Shown: one piece after another, positions 36,511 through 44,743 of the stretch | Layout: each line of letters begins with the position of its first letter | Position numbering within the stretch: position 1 is the stretch's first letter | Source of the DNA: Deltaproteobacteria bacterium | GTDB taxonomy: Bacteria > Myxococcota_A > Polyangia > Haliangiales > Haliangiaceae | Assembly (NCBI GenBank): GCA_020630875.1 | Contig: JAHDIH010000002.1 | Location: forward strand, 186,001 to 250,000 | Length of the DNA stretch: 64,000 bases | Direction of reading: 5' to 3' | The notes under the pieces: generated by a model | Seen by the model: the letters and a program-made list of their open reading frames with translations, nothing else | What the model was told of the DNA's origin: nothing | Databases searched by the model: none | Translations under genes and position numbers: made by a program

Positions 36511-37159
36511 AATCTTTGAATACTTTTGGTTCGTAGTCTTTGGCAGAAGAGTATATTTTGATGCCGCTGAGCTGCCTGCCTTTAAATTTGGTGGTGAGCC
36601 AAAATTCAATGGCCCAATCGGTATTGGTTTCACAAGGTGCGGCCCAACCAATTAGTGCAATGCGTCCTACCAAAGGGTGGGTACTATTTAAGTCTTTGGT
36701 ATTCGCAATGTAAGTCTTGTGGCGAATTATCCGAGATAGACACTGGTTTAGTATTTCTTGGTCTACGGTTTGTTTCCACTCACTTATCAGTCGGCAGTCT
36801 TGCAGCTCTCCCTTGATATTAAACCGGGCTACGTAGGATTCACTTCCCATTTTGATGTCGGAGAAGTCGGATGTGTCGAACTCTGGAAATAGATTTTGCT
36901 TTCCAATGGTCTTCTTAATGTAGCTAATATCCTCTTTAGCTTTAAGTGCAATCTGCTCGTTCATCTTGTTGATTCGAAAGTAGATATTTCTAGAAGGTAA
37001 GTGATGATCCCAGTCGACTAGTAAGTAGCTTTCATCGCCGGTTTCTTTTAGGTCTGGAAGAGAAGGAAGAGCGCTTTTGCATTCTTCTAACCAACGCTCA
37101 GAGAAAAACTCTTGCTGACGCACCCGCATGTGTACCCAGGTGTTTTCCGTGGCAATCAT
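36488..37159 (-). CDS. Hypothetical protein coupled to hisG
   Basis: A 223-residue protein of no recognised family, cytoplasmic by the lack of a signal sequence. It is mixed alpha/beta, rich in charged and aromatic residues (WLEECKSALP, LLVDWDHHLP, AIEFWLTTKFKG). ATG 37159 overlaps the hisG stop as ATGA, with AAGGA just upstream, so it is translated with hisG. An upstream reading to 37219 would overlap hisG more and is less likely. It is not HisZ, the partner needed by short HisG proteins: that is a class II synthetase-like protein with different motifs. Overlap with the convergent lipB is 23 nt. Confidence 0.65.
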   Translation of the reverse strand: MIATENTWVHMRVRQQEFFSERWLEECKSALPSLPDLKETGDESYLLVDWDHHLPSRNIYFRINKMNEQIALKAKEDISYIKKTIGKQNLFPEFDTSDFSDIKMGSESYVARFNIKGELQDCRLISEWKQTVDQEILNQCLSRIIRHKTYIANTKDLNSTHPLVGRIALIGWAAPCETNTDWAIEFWLTTKFKGRQLSGIKIYSSAKDYEPKVFKDFTAPSPF

Positions 37160-37803
37160 TTTATTTTCCTTGCGAGTTTGGTTATCAGCGAATTTATTTC
37201 TTTTTTGTGGAGGTGCCAACTGGAACGATTAACAACAAGACGGCTCGAAATATCAAATAAATGCTCACATTCGGTTAAGCCATTAGCTTTGAGAGTGCTA
37301 CCAGTTTCGGTGATATCCACAATATAATCTGCTAGACCTACCAGCGGACCAAGTTCGACCGAACCGGACAGTTTCATTATATCGGCAGTATAGTTATTTT
37401 CTTCTACCCACTCTTTGGCTGTGCGTGGATACTTAGTAGCAATTCGAAAGTGATCTCGCGCAGCAGGAAGTGGGGTAGCTTCTTGTTTAGCTACAATCAT
37501 TCGGCACTTAGCAATTTGTAAGTCTAGTGGTTGAAATAGATCTGTGTCGGACTCTTTTAGGACGTCGTATCCAGCAACTCCAATGTCGGCAGCGCCACCT
37601 GCGACGTACGTCGGCACATCACTGGCCCGAACAAGTATCACCACAAATCTTCCAAGATCGTAAACCAACTTGCGGTCTTTACCTACTTTAGAAATGTCTA
37701 GACCGACTCTTCCAAAGATCTCAGCGAGAACTTCGAGTATTCTGCCTTTTGGCAAGGCTAGAGTAAGCGGTCTCCCGCTAGGATCTCTCGGCTTCATTCC
37801 CAT
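37156..37803 (-). CDS. hisG: ATP phosphoribosyltransferase, short form
   Basis: A 215-residue HisG that condenses ATP and PRPP in the first step of histidine biosynthesis. Landmarks: LTLALPKGRILE, DVPTYVAGGAADIGVAGYDVL, and the PRPP loop DITETGSTLKANGL. The chain lacks the C-terminal regulatory domain, so it is a short-form enzyme that normally needs HisZ; none is visible in the window. It lies 32 nt downstream of murA on the same strand, an arrangement (murA-hisG) common in firmicute and deltaproteobacterial genomes. Confidence 0.95.
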   Translation of the reverse strand: MGMKPRDPSGRPLTLALPKGRILEVLAEIFGRVGLDISKVGKDRKLVYDLGRFVVILVRASDVPTYVAGGAADIGVAGYDVLKESDTDLFQPLDLQIAKCRMIVAKQEATPLPAARDHFRIATKYPRTAKEWVEENNYTADIMKLSGSVELGPLVGLADYIVDITETGSTLKANGLTECEHLFDISSRLVVNRSSWHLHKKEINSLITKLARKIK

Positions 37804-37835
37804 GGCGGGAATGTACCCTTTGAGGGCTCGTTAAT

Positions 37836-39089
37836 CTACTCACTAACGCGCTTGATGTTTGCTCCTACCGCGGAGAGCTTTTTCTCTATGTGCTCATAGC
37901 CTCTATCCAGGTGATAGACTCTCAGAACTTCAGTAGTACCTTCAGCTACAAGTCCGGCAATTACCAGGGAAGCAGAAGCCCTTAGATCCGTTGCCATTAC
38001 TGATGTACCTGAAAGTTTGGTTTTTCCAGAAACCATTGCGACCCGACCATCGACCCGAATATCCCCCCCCATTCTGAACAACTCTGGGACGTGCATAAAT
38101 CGATTCTCGAAAATGGATTCACGGATGACGCTTCGTCCTTCCGCCTGGGTGGCTAGCAACATAAATTGAGCTTGCATGTCGGTAGGAAATCCCGGGTGAG
38201 GTTGGGTGGTAATGTTGACGGGCTTCAAAGGTCCCACGCGAGCCACCGTAATCGTTGAAGCGCCCGTCTCAACCGAAACACCACTACCTCTTAATTTGTC
38301 GATTACGGCTTCAAGATCTTGGGGACGCGCATCAGTGATTGTTATTTCTCCACCTGCAACCGCGGCGGCAACCATAAACGTCCCTGTTTCTATTCTATCG
38401 GCGCGAACGGCATGAGTTGCTCCACCCAACTCTTTTTCTCCAGTAATTTTTATGACTGAGGTACCGTCGCCTTCAATCTTTGCTCCCATACTTCGTAAGA
38501 CATCCGCAAGTTCGACGATTTCCGGTTCTTTGGCTGCGTTTTCTATAACGGTTAATCCATCCGCCAAACATGCGGCCATCATTAGGTTTTCCGTGCCTGT
38601 TACCGTCGGGACATCGCAGACGATCTTGGCACCGGTAAGCTTCTTACATTTAGCAATGACGTAGCCGTGATCCAATTCAATCTGCGCCCCCATTGCTTCA
38701 AGACCTTTCAAGTGAATGTCTATGGGACGGGCACCAATCGCGCAGCCTCCTGGTAGTGATACGCGCGCAGTACCATATCGTGCTACCAATGGGCCGAGAA
38801 CTAACACGCTGGCTCGCATGGTCTTAACTAGCTCATAAGGCGCTTCTGTACTGACAGACTCTCCTGGTGTCACAGTTAGTGTACCGTCAGTAAACTCCAC
38901 CGAAGCTCCGAGCAAGCCGAGCAGTTTGGTCATGGTAGCTACATCCCGTAGTTTGGGAATGTTGCTAATTGTCGAAGTTCCTGTTCCCAGTAGAGTCGCT
39001 GCCATGATTGGCAAAGCGGCATTTTTAGCCCCACTGGCTTTGATGGTTCCATTGATTTCGTTTCCACCGATTACAACGATTTTGTCCAT
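37836..39089 (-). CDS. murA: UDP-N-acetylglucosamine 1-carboxyvinyltransferase
   Basis: A 417-residue EPSP synthase-fold enzyme that adds enolpyruvate from PEP to UDP-GlcNAc, the committed step of peptidoglycan precursor synthesis. Landmarks: [27 protein letters not shown], and [16 protein letters not shown], in which C116 is the catalytic residue targeted by fosfomycin. C-terminal [13 protein letters not shown] is standard. ATG 39089. It is divergent from the sigma-factor gene (91 nt between starts), so both promoters lie in 39090-39180. Confidence 0.97.
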   Translation of the reverse strand: MDKIVVIGGNEINGTIKASGAKNAALPIMAATLLGTGTSTISNIPKLRDVATMTKLLGLLGASVEFTDGTLTVTPGESVSTEAPYELVKTMRASVLVLGPLVARYGTARVSLPGGCAIGARPIDIHLKGLEAMGAQIELDHGYVIAKCKKLTGAKIVCDVPTVTGTENLMMAACLADGLTVIENAAKEPEIVELADVLRSMGAKIEGDGTSVIKITGEKELGGATHAVRADRIETGTFMVAAAVAGGEITITDARPQDLEAVIDKLRGSGVSVETGASTITVARVGPLKPVNITTQPHPGFPTDMQAQFMLLATQAEGRSVIRESIFENRFMHVPELFRMGGDIRVDGRVAMVSGKTKLSGTSVMATDLRASASLVIAGLVAEGTTEVLRVYHLDRGYEHIEKKLSAVGANIKRVSE

Positions 39090-39180
39090 GTCGAGTGAAC
39101 GTGACCATGGGAGATATATTCCAGCAAGTAAAAAAACGACAAATGGCTGGCTTTCTTTTAGATAGGCTGCGGACGACTGG

Positions 39181-40095
39181 TTGATCTCTCAAAATAATTG
39201 GTCGACAATACCTCCGTTGAAGCTCTCGCAAGTATTGAGGAACCATCCGGGACATCCCGCGATTGGTCAAAAGGAAGAGGAAACGGCGTTTTCCAACTGG
39301 ATAAAGGAATGCGAAGCCGCTTGGTCTTTTGAAGTGCTTCAAAGTGACTTTCTTGAGCATGTTGCAAGTTGTCTAGGGCGCTTGAGTGATATTGCAGAGC
39401 ACCAACCTTGGAACGTGCTTAATGGCAAAGACTTGTATCTTGCTATTGGCTGTATTGTTGGTGAGCCGCTTGCCCTGTCAGAAGTAAAGAAGACTTATTC
39501 CGATGACGTGACCTTTGCGGTCCGAAAAGTTCGAATGGACGTTGGTAAACAAGATGACGCTATTTCTCAAACATGGGCAAGAGTTTTGGCAAAAGGAAGT
39601 GGGGGCAGTGCTCCAAAGATTTCACTCTACAATGGTTCTGGACCACTCAAATACTGGTTGCGTTCCGTTGCCACTCGGGTCGCACTAAATCAGCTTAGAA
39701 AAGCGCAACGAGAAGTTCCCACCGATGACCAAGTCCTAATGAATCACATCTCGGGAGTCGATACCGACCCTGAGATGGCCCATCTAAAAAAGCATTACAG
39801 CGAGCAGATGAAAATCGCATTTTCTTCGGCGATAGCCGGGCTGACAGACAGGGAAAGAAATTTACTCCGCTACCATCATGTGGATGGTTTAAACATTGAC
39901 GATATTGGAAACCTTTACGATGTTCATCGAGTGACAGCGTATCGTTGGATTGACAAGGCAAGACAGAACTTGGCAAAGGCCGTAGAGGCAGAACTAAGGC
40001 AGGCGCTTAAGGTAGATAGTGCAGATTACGAGAGCATCGTAAGACTCGTCAGAAGTCAAATAGCGCTAAGCCTTACGCGACAACTTGGGGTCTAG
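39181..40095 (+). CDS. Sigma-70-family factor, Myxococcales-type (TIGR03001-like)
   Basis: A 304-residue protein of sigma-70 type. The N-terminal 100 residues are lineage-specific. A region 2-like segment ([13 protein letters not shown], then [19 protein letters not shown]) binds core polymerase and the -10 element, and a C-terminal region 4 helix-turn-helix ([44 protein letters not shown]) binds the -35 element. This layout matches the small family of sigma factors described from Myxococcales. The start is TTG 39181, with no strong ribosome site. No anti-sigma factor gene is adjacent, so control is unknown. It converges on a lipoprotein gene with 4-nt overlap. Confidence 0.82.
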   Translation: MISQNNWSTIPPLKLSQVLRNHPGHPAIGQKEEETAFSNWIKECEAAWSFEVLQSDFLEHVASCLGRLSDIAEHQPWNVLNGKDLYLAIGCIVGEPLALSEVKKTYSDDVTFAVRKVRMDVGKQDDAISQTWARVLAKGSGGSAPKISLYNGSGPLKYWLRSVATRVALNQLRKAQREVPTDDQVLMNHISGVDTDPEMAHLKKHYSEQMKIAFSSAIAGLTDRERNLLRYHHVDGLNIDDIGNLYDVHRVTAYRWIDKARQNLAKAVEAELRQALKVDSADYESIVRLVRSQIALSLTRQLGV

Positions 40096-40988
40096 TAGTG
40101 TCCTCTATTGGCCCATTTAGGCATGTCGTCGATAAATTCACCACGCCACTTTTCCTGAACTTTCAGACGCTTCTTTTTTGAGTCCCAAGTAAGTTGGTTT
40201 ACTTTTTTCTTTCCGGTTCCTAGCTTTCCGTATTCACCAGCAATAAAGGTGATTCCTTCCGGGTATGGAATCATCTCTACGCTAGACATCATCCGGTTGT
40301 CACCTTCGTATTTTATAACGTCCTTAGACTTTCCGTTGACTGTCACTCGTAAGTAACCTTTGTCTTCTGTTGACTTCTTGCCCCGCTTTTCGACAACGGC
40401 AAGCGTGACTTGGGTTCCATCGGGCGAGGTCCAAACCGTAGGATTCGTAATCCTGTGCATGAAACGGTAACTCTCGCCTTTCTTGAGCGCGTATTCAGTT
40501 GTTAATTCGCCGTTTTTCACAAACACGATTTCGCTGATCTTTTGAGTCTTTTCATCGACGCAGATGGACTCGATTCCTCGGTCGTGCGCGTCAGGAAAGG
40601 GTAAAAATCCGAAGGCGCAACAATCGTTGACGCACTCATCTGCGATACCTGAATGTACTCTGGATCCATCGAATAGATTCTGATACGTGTGCAAACTGCT
40701 ACCATCGAACTCAGCCCAGTCGGATTTCTCTAAATCTTCCTGAGCACGAATCCAGATCTTGGTGTCGCTGGATACGTGGTCTTCTAACTTGGACCATTGT
40801 TTTTTGGAAATCGACTGCACTAACTCGAATATGACTACCTTTTGTACTTCCGTAACCGTTATCTCTGGCCCGTAGTTTTTAGGTTTGGATTGAGTTAAAT
40901 CGTGAGTGTCATCGTAGGCGTTGATTTTCTGCACTTCGTTTCCGCCACAGCCGACTAGCCACAATGTGATCAATAGAACTCTCCCCAC
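40092..40988 (-). CDS. Hypothetical lipoprotein
   Basis: A 298-residue lipoprotein: GTG start and lipobox WLVGC, then a soluble, mixed alpha/beta and beta-rich chain with two adjacent Cys pairs (ECVNDCCAFGF). The C-terminal 130 residues read as repeated beta-strands (EKRGKKSTEDKGYLRV, EYGKLGTGKKKVNQL) suggesting a beta-propeller or sandwich. I recognise no family. It is convergent with the sigma-factor gene and divergent from tlyA, so it is monocistronic. Confidence 0.75.
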   Translation of the reverse strand: MGRVLLITLWLVGCGGNEVQKINAYDDTHDLTQSKPKNYGPEITVTEVQKVVIFELVQSISKKQWSKLEDHVSSDTKIWIRAQEDLEKSDWAEFDGSSLHTYQNLFDGSRVHSGIADECVNDCCAFGFLPFPDAHDRGIESICVDEKTQKISEIVFVKNGELTTEYALKKGESYRFMHRITNPTVWTSPDGTQVTLAVVEKRGKKSTEDKGYLRVTVNGKSKDVIKYEGDNRMMSSVEMIPYPEGITFIAGEYGKLGTGKKKVNQLTWDSKKKRLKVQEKWRGEFIDDMPKWANRGHY

Positions 40989-41069
40989 ACCATAAGTTTA
41001 CGACATGCCGAAGACTATTCAAGCTACCCTGTAGGTGTTGGTACGGCGTTCTGGTATGCTTACATTGAA

Positions 41070-41822
41070 TTGGCAACGCGTTTAGATATTGCGATGGTGG
41101 AAGCTGGCCTCGTAACAACCAAAGAACTAGCAGGGGCAAAGATCCTCGCTGGTAAAGTTCGAGTGAATGGCGAGACAGTGACCAAAGCTGGATTTGGTCT
41201 CAAAGGAGATGAAGAGATTACCGTCGACGTTCCTAGTCATCCTTACGTGTCGCGTGGAGGACTCAAGTTGGCCAAAGGACTTGACTCTTTTCCAGTGCAG
41301 ATGCAGGGAAAGGTAGTACTGGATGCAGGTGCTTCCACAGGTGGTTTTACAGACGTTTCACTTCAGAGAGGAGCTGCAAGGGTTCATGCGGTGGACGTTG
41401 GTTATGGACAATTAGCATGGAAGTTAAGGAACGACGAGCGGGTCGTCGTCCACGAGAGAACCAATATTCGCAAGTTAGACAGAGAAACTCTCGGCGAACT
41501 GTGCGATGTCGGAGTCGTTGATGTGTCGTTCATTTCGTTGACTAAAGTCTTGGGTGCGATGAGTTCACTCTTGGTGAAAAAGGCAAATATTATCGCACTA
41601 ATAAAACCTCAGTTCGAAGTTCCAAGAGAAATGATCAGCAAAGGAGGCGTGGTACGGAAGGACGAGTTTCGCCTACACGCCATCCATAAGGTCCAAAATT
41701 GGGCCGTCAGCCAGGGATTCGAAGTCGGAGGGCACGTCGAGTCTCCTATTACGGGACCCGCAGGCAACGTCGAGTATGTATGTTGGTTGACTACCCCAAA
41801 TACTGACCAATTCCCTAGCTAG
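41070..41822 (+). CDS. tlyA: TlyA-family rRNA 2'-O-methyltransferase
   Basis: A 250-residue protein with an N-terminal S4 RNA-binding domain (about 1-60; AGLVTTKELAGAKILAGKVRVNG) and an FtsJ-like SAM methyltransferase domain (VVLDAGASTGGFTDV at about 88-102, AVDVGYGQLAWKL, ALIKPQFEV). TlyA methylates cytidine ribose 2'-OH in 16S and/or 23S rRNA. TTG start at 41070; the S4 domain begins immediately, so it is well supported. It lies 28 nt before the double-GNAT gene and is probably co-transcribed with it. Confidence 0.92.
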   Translation: MATRLDIAMVEAGLVTTKELAGAKILAGKVRVNGETVTKAGFGLKGDEEITVDVPSHPYVSRGGLKLAKGLDSFPVQMQGKVVLDAGASTGGFTDVSLQRGAARVHAVDVGYGQLAWKLRNDERVVVHERTNIRKLDRETLGELCDVGVVDVSFISLTKVLGAMSSLLVKKANIIALIKPQFEVPREMISKGGVVRKDEFRLHAIHKVQNWAVSQGFEVGGHVESPITGPAGNVEYVCWLTTPNTDQFPS

Positions 41823-41850
41823 TCGCCTCTGCGGATACTACGATAAACCC

Positions 41851-42690
41851 GTGGGGACGTGGGATATCCGCGAAGCAACGTCGGGGGACTTGCAAGCGAT
41901 TCGATTGATCATGAGCGACGTGTACGGGGCTGCTTCTGCGATAGTTGCAGAAGAGAAGTGTTTCGAACGGGCAATGTCTCATCGTAAAACACGTACCTTT
42001 CTGATCGGAAAAGAGCCATTCGGAGTCGCGGTTCTTTCTGGTGAGCATTTGAGGCTGCTTGCCATCTCTCCACGACTAAGGGGGAAGGGAGCGGGTAGCG
42101 CGCTGATAGAAAGAATCAAACAGGAGGCCAAAGCGGATGGTAGGGATCGTTTGGTAGTTGCGGCCGAACCTGGCAATTACTTTGAACCCGGAATCCATGA
42201 AAGCCGCACAGAGTCTCTCGCTTGGCTCGAAAAGCGTGGATTCAATGAAACGGCTAGAAATATCAATCTCGTTGTTTCACTCGCAGAGATTCCGACCTTC
42301 GATTGCGATTACAGCATTGGTCAAGAAGTAGCGGAAATCGACTTTGAGTGGATCAGCGAGACCTTTGGAAGAGCTATTGGCTGGGAATGCCGTCGCGCAT
42401 GCAGACATCAAGGACTGTTTCTAGCGAGAGACGCCGATGGTGTTCTCGTCGGTTTTGCTGCACATAGTGGCAACAATGCTGGCTGGCCGTGGTTTGGTCC
42501 AGCTGGTACCGCGGAAGCGTATCGCGGCAAAGGCATAGGACGGGCACTGCTATCTACCGTGTTGCATGATTTGAAGCGAAAAGGTTACGAAGAAGCAGAA
42601 GTCGCCTGGCTTGGCCCCGTAGAGTTTTACGAAAAGCACGTAAACGTAGTGTCTTCTCGTGAGTTTTTTGTGATGGAAGTCGATTTATAG
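41851..42690 (+). CDS. Protein with two GNAT acetyltransferase domains
   Basis: A 279-residue protein made of two tandem GNAT folds. Acetyl-CoA loops are visible in both: LLAISPRLRGKGAGSALIERI (about 70-90) and AEAYRGKGIGRALLSTVLHDL (about 225-245). Each follows the Q/RxxGxG/A pattern. Such double-GNAT proteins include MshD-like and antibiotic- or peptide-modifying enzymes; no substrate can be named. GTG start at 41851 gives a natural N-terminal strand (TWDIREATSGDLQAI). It lies between tlyA and the nucleotidyltransferase-like gene, all on the same strand with short gaps. Confidence 0.87.
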   Translation: MGTWDIREATSGDLQAIRLIMSDVYGAASAIVAEEKCFERAMSHRKTRTFLIGKEPFGVAVLSGEHLRLLAISPRLRGKGAGSALIERIKQEAKADGRDRLVVAAEPGNYFEPGIHESRTESLAWLEKRGFNETARNINLVVSLAEIPTFDCDYSIGQEVAEIDFEWISETFGRAIGWECRRACRHQGLFLARDADGVLVGFAAHSGNNAGWPWFGPAGTAEAYRGKGIGRALLSTVLHDLKRKGYEEAEVAWLGPVEFYEKHVNVVSSREFFVMEVDL

Positions 42691-42702
42691 GCATAATGCG
42701 GC

Positions 42703-43689
42703 ATGATCAAAAGAGCGATGCTTTTGTGTGCCGGGTTTGGTAGTCGGCTTGCGCCACTAACGGAGTTGCGTCCCAAACCGATGCTGCCGGTAGGTAACAT
42801 TCCGATACTTAAACATACCTTGCACGCACTAAGAGCAGCAGGTATTGAAGAGATTGTTATCAATACACATCACTTGCCTGATGTGTTTCTTCAAGAAATA
42901 TCTCCATTGCCTGGGCAAAAAATTCACTTTCTACATGAGGAAAAAATACTGGGAACTGGGGGAGGTCTAAAGAATGCACTGCATCTACTTGATCCAGATG
43001 GAGCAGATGATCCGTTTATTTCCATGAACGGAAAACTACTTTTCGGTTTGGATCTTGAAAGCTTGGAAGATGATTACGCAAAAGACAGCGACTGTCTTGG
43101 TCTATTGGTGGTTCGTGATTCACCCAACAAAAAATTCTCTGCGTTGGATGTGCGAGAAGAATCTGACGGAAAGTTGAGACTTCACAACGTTTTTGAGGGG
43201 GGAGAACATATGTTTTGTGGAGTTCATGTCACTCGGCCGTCTGTGGTGCGGCGGTTGCCTGACGGTGAATGTTGCATGATTAGGCAGGGGTATCTTCCTT
43301 GGCTAAAGTCGGGTGAAAGAGTAAGAGCGTTCGATGCCGGGGATGTCTATTTTGCGGAACATTCGACACCACACCGTTACCTAGTCGGAAACATCGCAAC
43401 CTTGGGGCCGACGACTATGTGGACTCGACCTGAGTCGGATGTTACTGGAGGCGAAGTTCATCCCAGCGCTAAGGTAATTATTCCTTCTGCAATAGCTGAT
43501 GGTGCAATCATCGAAGCTGGTGCGATCGTGGGACCGAATGCCGTTATTGGTAGCGGTGCTATTGTTAGAGAAGGTGTTACCATCTCCAACAGCGTGGTTT
43601 GGGATAACGCTGTTGTTGAAGAAGATGCCGATTGGAAAGTGATTACGCCAGCTCATGTCGTGGATGCAAAACACGACATTGTGAGTTGA
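42703..43689 (+). CDS. Sugar-phosphate nucleotidyltransferase-like protein with altered metal site
   Basis: A 328-residue NTP-transferase fold (about 1-235) plus a left-handed beta-helix tail (about 240-310, hexapeptide repeats AIIEAGAIVGPNAVIGSGAIV). The signature CAGFGSRLAPLTELRPKPMLPVG and the LGTGGGLKNA loop resemble MurU and mannose-1-phosphate guanylyltransferases. The usual metal-binding aspartate of the NGD motif is Lys (MNGKLLF, K111), and the second metal Asp (W-x-D-x-G-TP) reads as Glu (AEHSTPHRYL). Both changes suggest weakened or lost transferase activity, or a regulatory role; this is inference. ATG 42703 lies 12 nt after the GNAT gene. Confidence 0.85.
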   Translation: MIKRAMLLCAGFGSRLAPLTELRPKPMLPVGNIPILKHTLHALRAAGIEEIVINTHHLPDVFLQEISPLPGQKIHFLHEEKILGTGGGLKNALHLLDPDGADDPFISMNGKLLFGLDLESLEDDYAKDSDCLGLLVVRDSPNKKFSALDVREESDGKLRLHNVFEGGEHMFCGVHVTRPSVVRRLPDGECCMIRQGYLPWLKSGERVRAFDAGDVYFAEHSTPHRYLVGNIATLGPTTMWTRPESDVTGGEVHPSAKVIIPSAIADGAIIEAGAIVGPNAVIGSGAIVREGVTISNSVVWDNAVVEEDADWKVITPAHVVDAKHDIVS

Positions 43690-43741
43690 AACTGCCGCTG
43701 CCAGCCGTTTGTTACCACTAAAAATGAGCTACCATTGAGCT

Positions 43742-44689
43742 GTGCGGTTAGCAGTATGGTTGATAGTTATTTTGTTTGGGTGCACCACTAGTGATTCACC
43801 CGTTGTAAAGAGCCAGCTGATCAGCAAAGCTGGAAAGTGGGGCAGTCCACGACACGTTGCGTTTGATGCCATTGCAAAAGAGGGAAAAGAAATTTTCGTG
43901 CGCGGCAAGTTTGCCTACGGAAAAATATCCAAAGACCTGGAAGGTGAACCCGTTCAGCTTGAGCTCTTGGTGAAAGACCAATATCGAAAAGTAGCAGAAA
44001 CGAATACCGATTCCGACGGTCGGGCCGTTGCGACTTTAGTAGATTTACCCGCGGGCATGCACCGCTATAGGTGGCGAGTCCTCGGCGATAGTTCGACAAT
44101 AGCAGGTCAGCTGTTCGTGATTAAAACGGACGCGAAAGTGGTGATATTTGATATTGATGCGACGCTGACGACGAGTGACAGCGGCTTCTTCAAAGAACTC
44201 GTAGGGGTTTCCGCTACTGCTCGCAAAGGTGCATCTAACATTCCTGATTGGTGGAAGCGCCGAGGATTTCAACCGCTCTACATCACAGGTCGTCACTACT
44301 CAATGCATCATCAATCTAGAAAATGGCTAAAAGCGCAGGGAATGCCCGATGGTCCACTCTTTACCACGCAGTCCTGGCGGAACGCTCGTCCCGCAAAGCG
44401 CGGGGTGGGCGCGTTTAAATCAGGCATTTTGGAGATGCTTGATGGCAAAGGGATTGGCATTTTGGCTGCCTATGGCAACGCTGCTACTGACGTTTGCGCG
44501 TATATGAAGGCTCCCATAAGTAAGGCAAAAGTATTCATCCTCGACAAAGAAAACATCGCTTGCGAAGGGGGAGATAAAGCGATCTTCGTTCCTTCTTACC
44601 CGAAACATTTGGAGTGGTTGAAGAGTCATCTATGCACTTCCGACAGTTCTGCCGTTTGTGGAAAATGGCAGCAGTTTTTAGCTGAGTAA
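43742..44689 (+). CDS. Lipin-like (LNS2) phosphatase-family lipoprotein
   Basis: A 315-residue lipoprotein: GTG start, lipobox LFGC, an N-terminal Ig/lipin-N-like beta region (about 40-125), then a HAD-superfamily LNS2 domain with the Asp nucleophile motif FDIDATLTTSDSGF (DxDxT), ITGR (motif II Thr) and a late lysine and aspartates in FVPSYPKHLEWL. Lipins dephosphorylate phosphatidate; here the protein would act on the periplasmic side. The usual DxDGT has Ala for Gly, with both Asp kept. Its exact substrate is unknown. It lies downstream of the nucleotidyltransferase-like gene and 54 nt before recD2. Confidence 0.82.
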   Translation: MRLAVWLIVILFGCTTSDSPVVKSQLISKAGKWGSPRHVAFDAIAKEGKEIFVRGKFAYGKISKDLEGEPVQLELLVKDQYRKVAETNTDSDGRAVATLVDLPAGMHRYRWRVLGDSSTIAGQLFVIKTDAKVVIFDIDATLTTSDSGFFKELVGVSATARKGASNIPDWWKRRGFQPLYITGRHYSMHHQSRKWLKAQGMPDGPLFTTQSWRNARPAKRGVGAFKSGILEMLDGKGIGILAAYGNAATDVCAYMKAPISKAKVFILDKENIACEGGDKAIFVPSYPKHLEWLKSHLCTSDSSAVCGKWQQFLAE

Positions 44690-44743
44690 AATAAAAAATT
44701 ATCCTCAGCTCTGTGGGGTCCTCGAATATGGTACCAAGATTCT

